DNA of 64,000 bases from Vigna angularis (taxonomy: Eukaryota > Streptophyta > Magnoliopsida > Fabales > Fabaceae): contig NC_068974.1 of assembly GCF_016808095.1 (NCBI RefSeq), positions 2,976,001 to 3,040,000 on the forward strand, written 5' to 3'. Below the pieces are notes generated by a model, which saw only the letters and a list, made by a program, of their open reading frames with translations, did no database searches and had not been told where the DNA came from. Both the position numbers and the translations under genes were made by a program. Shown in pieces: positions 34,064 to 44,951 of this stretch (positions are counted from its first letter, which is position 1; every line of letters starts with the position of its first letter).

Positions 34064-34597
34064 ATGATGAGCGAGATGGAAATCGAGAGATACACAAGTC
34101 AGCGGTGGCGTCCAACAGATGATCAGGTCAAGATGATGACCAACATCTTCAATTATGGGGTCACTCATCCAAGCCGAGCGCAAATCGTCGAGATCACGTC
34201 TCGACTAAGGACCTTCGGAGATGCCAGCGAATACAACGTGCACTGCTGGTTCAACAACCACGGCAATCGGGTCAGGCGCTGGCAAGCGGAGATAGACCCC
34301 ACTGGCACTCAGTTTTCACAACTGCCGCTGTACATGTATGGTAAGAACTCTCATCAGATCTCAATTTTATTGAATTTTTTTTTTCTATTAAAATTAACAC
34401 AATTTTTTTTTTGGTTGAAAGAATACGACTGGGTAATAATGAGGGCACCGAGGCTGCTGGACCTCTTCCCCATTCCCATCATACTCGATCCAGAAACAGA
34501 GATTCCTCCGCCTCCGCTCGTGACTTTTCGTACCAGAGCTCCCTCAACGGAGCTCTCCCTTAGACCACCACAACCAGCTCGACAATTCTTTCGTTGA
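34064..34597 (+). CDS. WOX-family homeodomain protein captured in W2 (two coding exons)
   Basis: Coding exons 34064-34340 and 34422-34597 flank an 81-bp GT-AG intron, giving about 150 residues. The intron is a multiple of three and open, so an unspliced 177-residue form is also possible. The homeodomain (residues 11-75) has RWRPT, the long WOX loops and the helix NVHCWFNNHGNR with W48, F49, N51 and R55 kept and N50/G53 substituted. Exon 3 gives LLDLFPIP (WUS-box-like) and TELSLRPP (EAR-like). The start is the first ATG after the UTR intron. Helix 3 and the following residues are identical to W1, while the N-terminal half differs. Orientation is opposite to the retroelement. A role as a transcription regulator competing with host WOX proteins is inference; no expression evidence is available. 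Confidence 0.85.
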   Translation: MMSEMEIERYTSQRWRPTDDQVKMMTNIFNYGVTHPSRAQIVEITSRLRTFGDASEYNVHCWFNNHGNRVRRWQAEIDPTGTQFSQLPLYMYGKNSHQISILLNFFFLLKLTQFFFWLKEYDWVIMRAPRLLDLFPIPIILDPETEIPPPPLVTFRTRAPSTELSLRPPQPARQFFR

Positions 34598-35376
34598 ATT
34601 TGTTTTTATTTTCTTATTATTTTTTTTTTATGTTTTTGATGGCCGAGTGTGGCCAGAATATTAATGAGGACTGTAATATGGACAATTATTTTTTCTTTAT
34701 GTTTTTATGTTTTTTTTTTATGTTTTTATTATTTTTATGTTTTTTTATTTTTATTAAGGTGTGTAATATTAACGATCAGAAATGATCGAACCCAGAACAC
34801 TTTTATTTTATGTTTTATGTATTTTTGTTTTTTTTTATGTTTGCTTCTTTTTTTTTATATTATAAATAAATGCACTCAAATTAGTATAAGCTCAAACTAC
34901 ACTCTCAGCCTTATACTTGTTAATTATGCTCATGTGAAGATTTTTTTTTTTTTTTTTTTTTAACAAAAACTAAATAAATAAATAAAAACAGAACACATAA
35001 TAACGAAACAAAAGACCTAATACAGAATTAAAATATAAAAGCGGATAAAACACATATGTCAAAAACAGCAAACAAAGAATATATTTACAAAACATACATT
35101 AACAAAATAACAAACTTGAAACAAAACACAAAAACTCTTCTTTTTTTTTTTTTTTTAAAAGATAATAATTCGTAAACTAAGAAATAAATACACATATCAG
35201 AATAAAGATTTGATACGCTTAAAACAAAATATTTTATCACAAAGCTTTTTTTTTTTTTAAATTTAATTCATGCGCACAATTTTAAAAAAAATATAAAATG
35301 AAATAAATGCAACCATGAAAACACACTAGAAAAGCTAAATAATATGTACATAATGAGGAGAAAGAGTGCTCCCTGG

Positions 35377-36753
35377 TCATGGTGGCAGTTGCCAATTCTG
35401 GGCCATCACTGATATATCTTCCACCTCAGGATTCGGCGAAGATGTCTTCAGGAGCAGCTCGCCCAGTACTGCCCTCTTACTCAAATCAAGAGTTTTCTTG
35501 CTTCTTCTCCGAGCAAGTTGTTGTATCAATAAAATGAGGAGCCTTCTGTCCACCAGCAGTTGTTGAGTCTGAGACACCGGAGTAATACCTGTATTCTCAT
35601 TTACTTTTGTAACCTGGTCATCAAACTCATAATCAATAACATCTGTTATGAATTCAGAATCTGTTTGTAACACATAATCAATTTCAATACAAATCGGGCA
35701 AGAACCAGATTCACAATCACATTCACAATTCTCAGAAAACTGAGTCAGATCGAAATTTTGTTCTAACTCTATCATGTTATGCGATTGCAAAATTCCTGTC
35801 TCAAAATCAATATTGACATATGCATTATCAACAAAATCCACATTCAGTTCAAAGCTATTATCAATGGAAATTTCATCACTGTAATCATGTTCATTCAACA
35901 CAACATTTATATCAATGGTTTCAGAAACTAATACTGAATCAAAAACTTCAGAATTGTCAATCAAATCTATATCAGTTTCAGAATAAACATGTTTTTGCTC
36001 AGTAGAAATTTTCTCATGAATTTCCAATTCATCAACTGCACATTCAAGTTGAGGTACATTTACCTCCACGGTGGAAGATAAAAATGGTCTACCTGGCTCC
36101 ATAGTACTGCTTATTCTTGCCTGGTCCTCAAAAACTTCAGCATTCTCCTCAGGTGCAAGAGTGACCATCTGCCTGATCTGATTACTCAGATTCTGCATGG
36201 CAGCTTGAGTTTCCTGCTGGATCTTCATGCTCTCTTGCTTGAACTTGAGATTCTGCATGGTCATCTGCTCTAATAACTCCTTCAATGTAGGTTCAGAAGT
36301 TGAAGGTTGAGGAGTTATTTGAAAGGGAGCATCATAAAATTGCATCTGCTGTTGTTGCTGTTTTTGTAGCCTGTTGTAGATGTTCGTAGAATAAGCTTGA
36401 GGCGCATCAGAGGCAACAGGGTGCTGCAAAGAAGGACATGCATCTGTATAGTGGTTATTGGAAAGACAAATAGCACATAGTCGTGCAACAGACGCAGATG
36501 GAGATGTAGATCTCCTGTTGGTAGTCAATTGTGTCACCAACTTCTCAAGAGAGTCAATCTTATCGTCCAACTTGCTTTCAAAATCTGATATAGACTGGGC
36601 AACATCATCATGTACGCCCCTCACCAGAGGATGCGCAATATTGTTCTCATTACAAAAATCAGCAGAATAATTAAAGTACCATGCAGAAGGAGATTCATAA
36701 TTAGAGGTATCGGCAGAATAAACATTGTTCACAAAATTAAAATAGGTAGACAT
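35377..36753 (-). CDS. Partial gag-like protein of W2
   Basis: 458 codons from an ATG at 36753. An N-terminal segment of about 70 residues precedes a CX2CX4HX4C knuckle (CAICLSNNHYTDAC). A Gln-rich stretch and a coiled-coil-like segment (LKELLEQMTMQNLKFKQES...) follow, as in the region after the knuckle in Tat/Athila-like gag proteins. The large C-terminal part is acidic and ends with a short Arg/Leu-rich segment. The capsid-type Retrotrans_gag domain expected upstream of the knuckle is missing, and no protease follows. The frame is intact, so the protein may be made and could bind element RNA. It is absent from W1. Confidence 0.75.
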   Translation of the reverse strand: MSTYFNFVNNVYSADTSNYESPSAWYFNYSADFCNENNIAHPLVRGVHDDVAQSISDFESKLDDKIDSLEKLVTQLTTNRRSTSPSASVARLCAICLSNNHYTDACPSLQHPVASDAPQAYSTNIYNRLQKQQQQQMQFYDAPFQITPQPSTSEPTLKELLEQMTMQNLKFKQESMKIQQETQAAMQNLSNQIRQMVTLAPEENAEVFEDQARISSTMEPGRPFLSSTVEVNVPQLECAVDELEIHEKISTEQKHVYSETDIDLIDNSEVFDSVLVSETIDINVVLNEHDYSDEISIDNSFELNVDFVDNAYVNIDFETGILQSHNMIELEQNFDLTQFSENCECDCESGSCPICIEIDYVLQTDSEFITDVIDYEFDDQVTKVNENTGITPVSQTQQLLVDRRLLILLIQQLARRRSKKTLDLSKRAVLGELLLKTSSPNPEVEDISVMAQNWQLPP

Positions 36754-37174
36754 CTAAAAAGAAAAATTCGAAATAAAACACAGGAAAGAAAAAAAAATTT
36801 TAATTAACAGATAAAATACATGACATGCATACAGAAAATAGAACATCACATCACAACACAAAATAAAACACAACACAATTAAACATGCTTCAGACACAAA
36901 CAAGACATAACAATTATTATTATTATTTTTTATCTAACAACTAAATACACAACATAGCACAATAAAAATATAAAAGACAAAACATAGATTACAACAACGT
37001 AATAAAACAAAAACAATAAAAATCTAAAACAAGAACCTGAACTGAAGTGACAACGCCGCCAAAATTTGCTGAAGGTGTCGTTGTCGCCTACAAAAATATA
37101 CAAGACAAAACACACAAAACAAACATATTAACAAAACAAAAATTTACACAACAAAAATCTAAAACCAAACCTCC

Positions 37175-37200
37175 ATTGGTCCCCGGCAACGGCGCCAAAA
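37175..37200 (-). other. Primer binding site of W2
   Basis: The minus strand reads TTTTGGCGCCGTTGCCGGGG directly after the 5' LTR end, the tat-type site also seen in B and D. Confidence 0.78.
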
Positions 37201-37202
37201 TT

Positions 37203-39969
37203 TGATACGGGTGTCGCGACCCGTCAAATTTGATTTACAAAAATTTATGCAGTATAGTTACTAGGAAGTGACTCCTAGGTCGTCTCTCAAGGACCAATTT
37301 TGGTGGTTCAATCTCAGATTTTTTACACGAAGGGGGGGGGGGGGGTTGGTTGTGATTTTTGTTTTGCGGAAAATAAATTAAAGTTGACTGGAAATTAAAT
37401 AAAATAGAATTAAAAACACTGAAATAAATTTTAACGGTGGTAAAAACTGAACGGTAAAAAAAAGAAAACGTAAATGGAAAGTTCAACAGTAATTGAAATT
37501 AAAATACTGTAACAATAAACATGCAGAAAACATAACAGCAGTGTAAATAAAATTTACCCAAAAGTGTTTAAATTTAAAATGCGTGAACAGTACCATGCAG
37601 AAAAACATAAAAACATTGTAATTAAAATTTACCAAAATCATCAGTAAAAATAAGCGGTAAAAACAACGTTTGAAAATAAGATAAAGAGTAAAACACATTG
37701 ACAAAATTTACGATGTAGAAAACAATAAACGATAAAATAAAAGAAATGGTAAAATTAAAAGCACTGAAAATGAAATTCATCAAGGATTAAACAATTGAAA
37801 ATAATATTCCAAAATCAAACTAACGATACATTACACGTTTGGAAAATGGAAACTGAGAGCTTGCTACTGAAAAATGGAAAGAGCTGGAAAATGGAAAGAG
37901 GCCAGAGCCTCCTCTGGCCGTGAGTGGTTCCTAAACTACTCCTAAAATCTAATACTTTCTCCTCTGCTGCCCATTCCATTTTATAGAGAAAACTCATCCT
38001 CCCGTGACTTCTCCTTCATTTCAACAATTGCAAAAGAATTAGGATGGGTCCCTTCATTCTTGTATCTGTTTGCTTCCTTGCTTCGCAGCTAAAATTCTCG
38101 TGAGTTTCCTTCCAACCATGGCTCTTTTCACTATTCTATTCTCTTCCCGTGAACACCTCCTGGCCGTGACTGCATTTGCAATATGGTGGCCCCTTCAATT
38201 GATTCCAACTTAGTGATGTTTGGTAAATGTTTTTCTAAATTTTCCAATGGGGCCGTGAGCTTACACATCCGGCTCTAAACCGACAATCCTTCATTTTGAA
38301 CGGCCCCTCTTCTGTGCTAATTCTCCAAACCACTGAACGCAACTACTCAAGGGAACCATGAGCTTCCAATCTTCTTCCAAGGCCGTGTGTTGTTTGTCTT
38401 TGCTGCACCGTGGGCTGCTTGCTGGATGGTACCGAGAGCTCCATTAATCATCATGCTGCATCTCCATTCTCCCTGCCAATGAGTGCAGCCTATGCTGCTT
38501 TTCTTTGCTGCCATTACCATGCACGTCTTCTGTACTGGAACGTAGCTCTCTTCTTCCTTCCAGCCAGCGTCCAAAGCTACTGGACCGTGATGGAGCTGGA
38601 CTGGTGGAGATGGCTGGATGCATGGACGGAGCTGCACCGCTTGCTGGCTTCTCTTCTCCAATCAACAAGTGGCTGGTTCCATCTTCCTTTCCGTGTACAC
38701 ATGGTGCCTCTCTTCTTCCTTCCAAATTAAATCAACACAGCCGTGACCTCCTCTTCTTTGGTGGACCAGCTGATGCACTCCTTCTTACTTCCAGCAGGTT
38801 GTGATCTCCACATCTTCTTCCAGCTGGACGTTCAACCCTTCTTCACGCTGCTGCATTCTTCTCAACCGTGCATCATTCTCTAAAACAAATGGCAAGTGAG
38901 TGCTGCTGCTCAAGACCGAGACACCTCCTCCTTCAGCTCTTCATGCACACCAAACTATTCCAGAATTATTTCTCCATGGGCCGTGTCATTTCTCCTCTCT
39001 ATTTCCACATTCCAGCTCACCCTTCTCCATCAAATTGAATCAAGACTAACGTGTATTCTCTTTTCTAAAATAAAGATCACCGTGAACACCTCCTGGAAGT
39101 GGCAGCAACAACTCCCTCTTTTATGGATCGTGAAGGTGCTGGATTAGCTGGACTCTCACGGCCTCCCCCTCAAACTCGCGGCCTCTCCCTCTTTGAAACC
39201 GCATTCTCATATCTCCAAAACAATGAAAAACAAAAGTGACAAAGGTGGCCACTCTCTTCTGACAATTCAGCGCCCCTTTCTTTCCAATTGTTGAGTTTTG
39301 CGTTTCCATAAATTCATTCTTTAATCTTCACCCATGCCAAGTCAAAAACGCATATGCTTTACTTTAAAAGAGATTCTCTCTTTTTTTTCCTCCAAGAATC
39401 GTAAACTTCTTTCCTTGTGGTCCCCTCCATCTTTCTTTATTTGTTAAATAGAATGTGAATTCTCTTTCACGTGATCATTGTCTCCCAAGGTTATGAATTT
39501 TGGCACATTATCAAGTGAAAACCGTGAATGAGTGGTGGCCCTTTTCCAAACATATATGCCAAATTAAATTGTTGATATGGGGCCGTGCAACCTGCATGAA
39601 ATTGTTAAAAGAGAAAGAAGATTTTCCTGCTGGCTGCTAGGCCGTGTGGTGTGTAATGCTTCTCAGCCAATTTTGTTCAATTTTCCATTGCTCAACACAC
39701 AAATTAAATTAATACAGTACAACTTTTTCTAAATAAATAATATTGTGTGAATGTTTTTCCAATTGTCCCAATTTTTATTTCCAAAATTTTCCCTACACTC
39801 AATAATGTAAGTAATTAGTCTCAGACAATTCAAATTAATTAAAATAAGAATTTCTGATCGAATTAAGCTCAATTCAGTAAAATAGGAAAATACTGGATAA
39901 TTATGCACAATTCCCTGATTAAATCTAGTACAATAAGCTAAGTGAAGTGAAGAAAATAATGATTCATCA
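37203..39969 (-). repeat. 5' LTR of W2 (2767 bp)
   Basis: Nearly identical copy of 28812-31579. Differences noticed: one G in the poly-G run, G/A near 28918/37308, and C/T near 31292/39682. Confidence 0.93.
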
Positions 39970-39974
39970 ACTTG

Positions 39975-39988
39975 CCAAAGTCTCAACA
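39975..39988 (+). repeat. Terminal fragment of the E LTR, displaced by W2
   Basis: Fourteen bases after the W2 target duplication, CCAAAGTCTCAACA, correspond to the CCGAAATCGAGCCCAACA end of the D LTR. They complete the E LTR. Confidence 0.55.
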
Positions 39989-40383
39989 TGGTTCTCTCAC
40001 GGTTTCATGTCTGGATTGCATCATTGCCAAGCCCAATCAATTCGAGTACTTGTCAACAACAAAACCATGTGCAACTCCATTGTGTAATTGTCATAGTTAT
40101 CTCAACCTTCCTTCTTCTCTATCGTTGATAACGACATCAGACACCATGGTAATCAACAAAGGCTTTCGCCAAATAAGGACACATGATGGTTGACTCTAGT
40201 GCTGGCTAAGGTTTCTATGTGGAGTTATTGGAGAAGAAACCCTTGATGGTTTCTAAATTGGAAAAGATGAAGATGGGATTCTTATGGATTTTACTTCGTG
40301 CACCTCTCTGAAATTAATCTTTGCACCTCCATATGTGATATCTTGAAGAAAAATGGTGAACATTTTGGGTTCAGCATTTCATA
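39989..40383. other. Unassigned DNA after element E
   Basis: About 400 bp with no recognisable gene or repeat. The 73-residue frame at 39972-40193 starts in the LTR and has no domain. Confidence 0.4.
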
Positions 40384-42628
40384 TGTAAGACCCTAGAACC
40401 TCAAGAATTTACCAAGTTGTAAAAAGTTCAAGTTATAATGTAAAATAGAACGCTGTCAAAGTTTGACATGGTTTACTATTTTAATTATAACTTTTTGTAG
40501 AAAATATCAATTGAGTTGATATTTTCTTTATTGGATAGTAGACTCAAAGAGCTTCGATTTGAGTACTCATACGCATATTGTCGACTTCGGGAAGGGGGTC
40601 AACCGGACGATCAAAGTTGCGACAATCGTGTTGTTGGGGGACTTGCGCCCAGCGCCCTTTCCTATGGGGCGCCCGGGCGCGAGCGTATCAGTTTTCAGAT
40701 CTCAAATAAGTGGGAATTGCGTGGAAAGTTGGGGAATATGCTCCATAATCATAATGTTCGTCCCTTGGGTCAGAGAGGAGCGTGGGCAAACCTCCTTTCC
40801 AATTATTAAGTGTTGCTTAGTGGATTAAGGGACCATGGTGTCTCTTGGGCACATCTACAAGTGTGGGAAAAAGGAGGAAATGGGTTCTGCACTCGTGGGA
40901 GTGAAGTTGTTGCTGCAAAATCCGTGAGAGATGTGAAGTTGAGAGCTTCTAGAGTTGCAAGGAGGCCAAGGTGTTGCAAGTCTTGTGCAGATGGATTCAA
41001 GGTTTTGCAAAGGAAGTCTTCAAGAGGTAAGGGGTTTAACTTGGGATATAACAGAGTGTATGATGGGTAGAAGGTAAGGGGAGTTAGATTTATTTCTTTG
41101 ATTGTTGAAATAATCTGTGTTTGATTCAAATCTGGGAAAAAAGGGATGAAAATGGGGTTTCTGGAAATCTGATGCGATTCTGCAGAATTCTACAGAACGC
41201 GCGTTCGGTCCTATGTTGTACGAGAGCTAGTGTTCGTCCTTGGGTAACAGTTAGTAATATATTAGACGTTCGTCCAAACAGTATTCAACCTCATAGTGAA
41301 TTAGTGATTTTTGGCGTTCGTCCTTAATTAAGTATTCTCCTGAAGCAATCTCGAGCGTTCGGTCTTGGTAGATTAATGATTGTGAGCGTTCGTTTTCAAT
41401 TTGGTATTTTAGGTTTCAATCTTGAGTGTTCGGTCTTAAATTGGTATTCTGAGGTTTCAATCCTGAGCGTTCAGTCTTCATGTGCTATTCTTAGGTTTCA
41501 ATCATGAGCGTTCGTCATTAATCTGATATTCTTAGGTTTCGATCTTAAACGGTCGGTTTTGATGTATTAGTGATTATAGCCTTCGGTTTTAATTTGGTAG
41601 TCTCAGCTGGTGATCCTGAGCGTTCGGTCTTAAATTGATAGGTTTCAATCTTGAGCTTTCGGTCTTCGTGAAATAGTGATTGCAGGCGTTCGTCTTTAAA
41701 TTGGTATTCTCACAGAGTGATCTTTAGCGTTCGGTCTTGGTTCTATATTAGTAATTGTAAGCGTTCGGTTTTGATGAGGCATTCTCAGGTTTAACTTGTA
41801 GCGTACCGTCTTAATTTGGCATTCTTAGGTTTAAATCTTAATCGTTCAGTCTTGGGTATTAGTGATTGTAAGTGTTCGGTCTTAATTTGGATTCTTAGGT
41901 TTGAATCTTAATCGTTCGGTCTTCAGTAGTTTGATCGTTGGGACGCATGTCTAGCTCGACCAATCAGTAGTTTCCATGAACAGTGCACTCAACTTGGTGA
42001 GGGCAGCTTGGGAGTCAAATTGAGTTACAATCACCCATTAGGATATTCACACAATGTCAGGACCTTTGTGTATCGACCCACCAGTGTTCCAACTTACTGC
42101 ATATGATATACATGGTCTTGCTCCGAATTTGTGAGTACTTATGCTTTGGTTGAACTAGTTCAAAACTAATGAGCATATGAACATATTCTCTTTATACTAT
42201 ACGTGTAGGTGAAGTGGTGTTCCAGGTATGTGTTTCTTTAGAAACTAGACATAGTAAGCTTGAGACGTTTGAGTAATTGTAAATGATAATATTATAGAGA
42301 GCAAAGCAAAATCATAGTAAATGGCACTGTCATTGAACAGTGTAATGAATCTCATGGCTTAAATGCATGTTTATTCTTATAATTATACTTTAACTACCAA
42401 AGTTTCACAAAGTTGATATAACTGGTTTGTGTAAACATGATGAAAAGACAAGGGTTTGGATCCCTTCACTTTACGTATGAAGAAGATTTTGTTGAATGTG
42501 GTAAAATTCCTCTATTTGATATGAGAATTACTTTCATTACTTACATCTTGATAAAGAATGTTAAACTTCTAATATTTCACATAATTCAAAACCAATTAAT
42601 GTTACGACATCCAAGTTATGTTAATTAT
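40384..42628 (+). repeat. LTR-like unit F with CGTTCGGTC array
   Basis: Starts TGTAAGACCCTAG, the style of Tekay-type LTRs, and has no coding region. 40660-40690 carries the palindromic GCGCCCGGGCGC-type phrase also seen at 46545-46650. 41197-41925 is a degenerate tandem array. Segments near 42060-42200 resemble the LTR-end context of family C. Boundaries and class are uncertain. Confidence 0.4.
41197..41925 (+). repeat. Degenerate minisatellite of GAGCGTTCGGTCTT units
   Basis: About 20 copies of a (G/A)GCGTTCG(G)TCTT core spaced 30-45 bp, interleaved with TATTCTTAGGTTTCAATCTT. Unit length varies, so this is an old array. Confidence 0.8.
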
Positions 42629-44951
42629 TGTAACATTCCAAAAATACAGTAATCACCATATAATAGAATTAATTACATTTCATAATCAAACAGTGCAGTC
42701 TTACACTAATATCAACGCTCAAAAGTCGAACGGCGTTGAGTACAGAGTTAATTTACAATATTACTGAAATAAGAAAGAGTCAGGATTGAATGGTTTTACA
42801 AAACAATTTACCGAACGATCGCTTACAAAACAACCAACAACTAATACTACCGAAGACCTAAGGTTCGACCTTAACTTCAACGTCCACCAGATTCTCCTCT
42901 TCAATCACGTCTTCCAACAATGCTTCTCCTTCTGCTCACATCCACACGGATGATCATTGCAATGACAAGACGGACGTACAAGTACGAGACAACACAAGAA
43001 AACACAGGGTAAGCTTATGTAATTTAATTCACACATCAACATATAATATTAAACATTCCAATACCACAAGAACAGTTCAACATATATATAACGATACTAA
43101 AACTAACACTAGACTGACCGTCCGGACTATATGAATCTGTGTAGCTACAGGCGTTCGTGCACCCGGGTGATGTAGTAACTGGGATACACTCAACAGCTGC
43201 CACCCGAGGTTAGCCCTATCCAAAGTACCCCTAAGGATTAGGACCTCCTGCCGTTCCCACACATGACCTACCCTCCTCTACGTGAGGACGAGTACTCACG
43301 AAACATCAGGTTGAACTGCTAGCATTAGCATGCCCATAGTCATACTTTACAAAAATCCAATATTTAATACATGAGTCGTTCCTCCCTGGAACGCTCGTTC
43401 AAAACCACAACCATTTATTCATCTCATATACTGTTCTTCCTTTATAATCTTCCACTTCATTATCAATTTCATCATCAGTTACAAGGATACAAAATAACGA
43501 ATGTTCAGTCCTCTTCAAAACGAGGACGAACGATAAGAAAGAGATCAATGATTCTCTTGTTCAGAACAGAATAAGGCGAAGAGAGTTACTTTTGGATTTA
43601 CGAAATGAACCGAGTAAAATGGAGCAATATATATGACGAACGGTATTTACCACGTGAGTCAGTTGAATGAACTAACTCTCTTGAGTTCAAACCAATATTT
43701 AAGGAATAAGTCAAATATGGAGGCCTTAGGCCGGACCAAATAAAGGAGACTAATCAAGAAGTTAAGAAATTATATTTAGAGTAGTTCACATACGGAAATC
43801 CAATGTCAGTAAATGACCGAACATGGTAAAGGGAAATATTACTGAAGTTGGACGAACGTTATTTCAACAAACTTGATAATTAAAGACAAGTATGAGCGTC
43901 CGGTATAAGATCGAGCACTACTCATTACGAGTGCTAGGTATAAGACTGAACACTAATTAGTACGGACGCTAGGTGTAAGACCGAGCGCCACTTATTACGA
44001 GCGCTAGGTATAAGACCGAGCACTACTAGTCTTAAAGTATGAGGGTGTATTTATGTATTACTTTATTTCGGATATCCGGGTACAACTATGTTTGAACGAA
44101 CGCTCAAACATAGTGTTCCACATGAGGACGCTCGTCCTCGATTAGAATTCTCTCCAAATGAAAGAATTCCAATTTTAAACAGTTTACTAGAACAAACCGA
44201 ACGGTAGAGGACCGTTCGATAACGAACGTACTTTATCATAATGAGAATTTCATAATCAGAATTTCATCTAATTTCAACTCAAGTTTTCAACATATCAGTT
44301 CATACTTCATAAATTCATATCAAGTATCAATTTACATACTTTATAGAGTTTCACATTAATAATTCATACTCCAAAATGATTAATCATATTCACATTCATA
44401 CATATTAACCATCATCATATATATCAGGCAGCATGCATCATACTCATTCCTTCAAACAACGGACGTTCATACAGTAAGACAACATACAAATGTCAATTAA
44501 ATTAAATAAGCTTCCCTTACCTGGATCAGTGAGTGAAACGTCCTAAACGTAACATTTTGGGTTCGCCCGTCTACAGCTTTATACCCTCAAAGGTCACTTA
44601 ACTCTTGTAACTAAATCTATCCACATAAAAATATCAAGAATAACTTAGACTATATCCCTTCATGCAACCAGAACTTGGTTGTGCATGTAACCCAAGAACG
44701 AACGGTTAAGGTCGAGAAACTTACAGGTTTCATAATCTGGAACTGTTCGGTCCAGATTGAAGCTTACGACGCCGGGAATAAGTCTACGGTCTCTGAATGA
44801 TGAACGGAGAAGAGAATAGTGAGTTACAGTAGAAAGAAGGGGAATTTCTAGAGAGAAGGAGGAGGAAATGGAAGGTCAGAGTTTGGAAGGAAGAAGGTGC
44901 ATGCAGAAGAGAGTGGGCAGGTTTTTCAGAAATCATTTTCATTCGCCCCAC
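42629..44951 (-). repeat. Family C LTR, minus orientation, left segment
   Basis: Reverse-complement counterpart of 22691-25260. It begins (plus strand) TGTAACATTCC and continues to CGCCCCAC, where element B interrupts it. The remainder is at 58967-59170. No target duplication was found around the whole LTR (ATTAT left, TCTGA right). No coding region. Confidence 0.65.

Larger units (their letters stand above)
28807..39974 (-). mobile_element. W2: complete young LTR retrotransposon with partial gag and antisense WOX-like gene
   Basis: The LTRs are 28812-31579 and 37203-39969. Target duplication ACTTG is at 28807-28811 and 39970-39974. By eye the LTRs differ by two substitutions and one base in a poly-G run, so insertion is recent. 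Primer site and gag are on the minus strand. The 5.6-kb interior encodes a gag-like protein (35377-36753) and, antisense, a WOX homeodomain gene (34064-34597). No protease, RT, RNase H or integrase is present, so a helper element is needed. It is inserted in the LTR of element E. Confidence 0.93.

Noticed and set aside
41197..41925. CRISPR-like array of repeated CGTTCGGTC units
   Set aside because: Units and spacing are irregular and degenerate, the spacers are themselves repeats, and the sequence is plant nuclear DNA.
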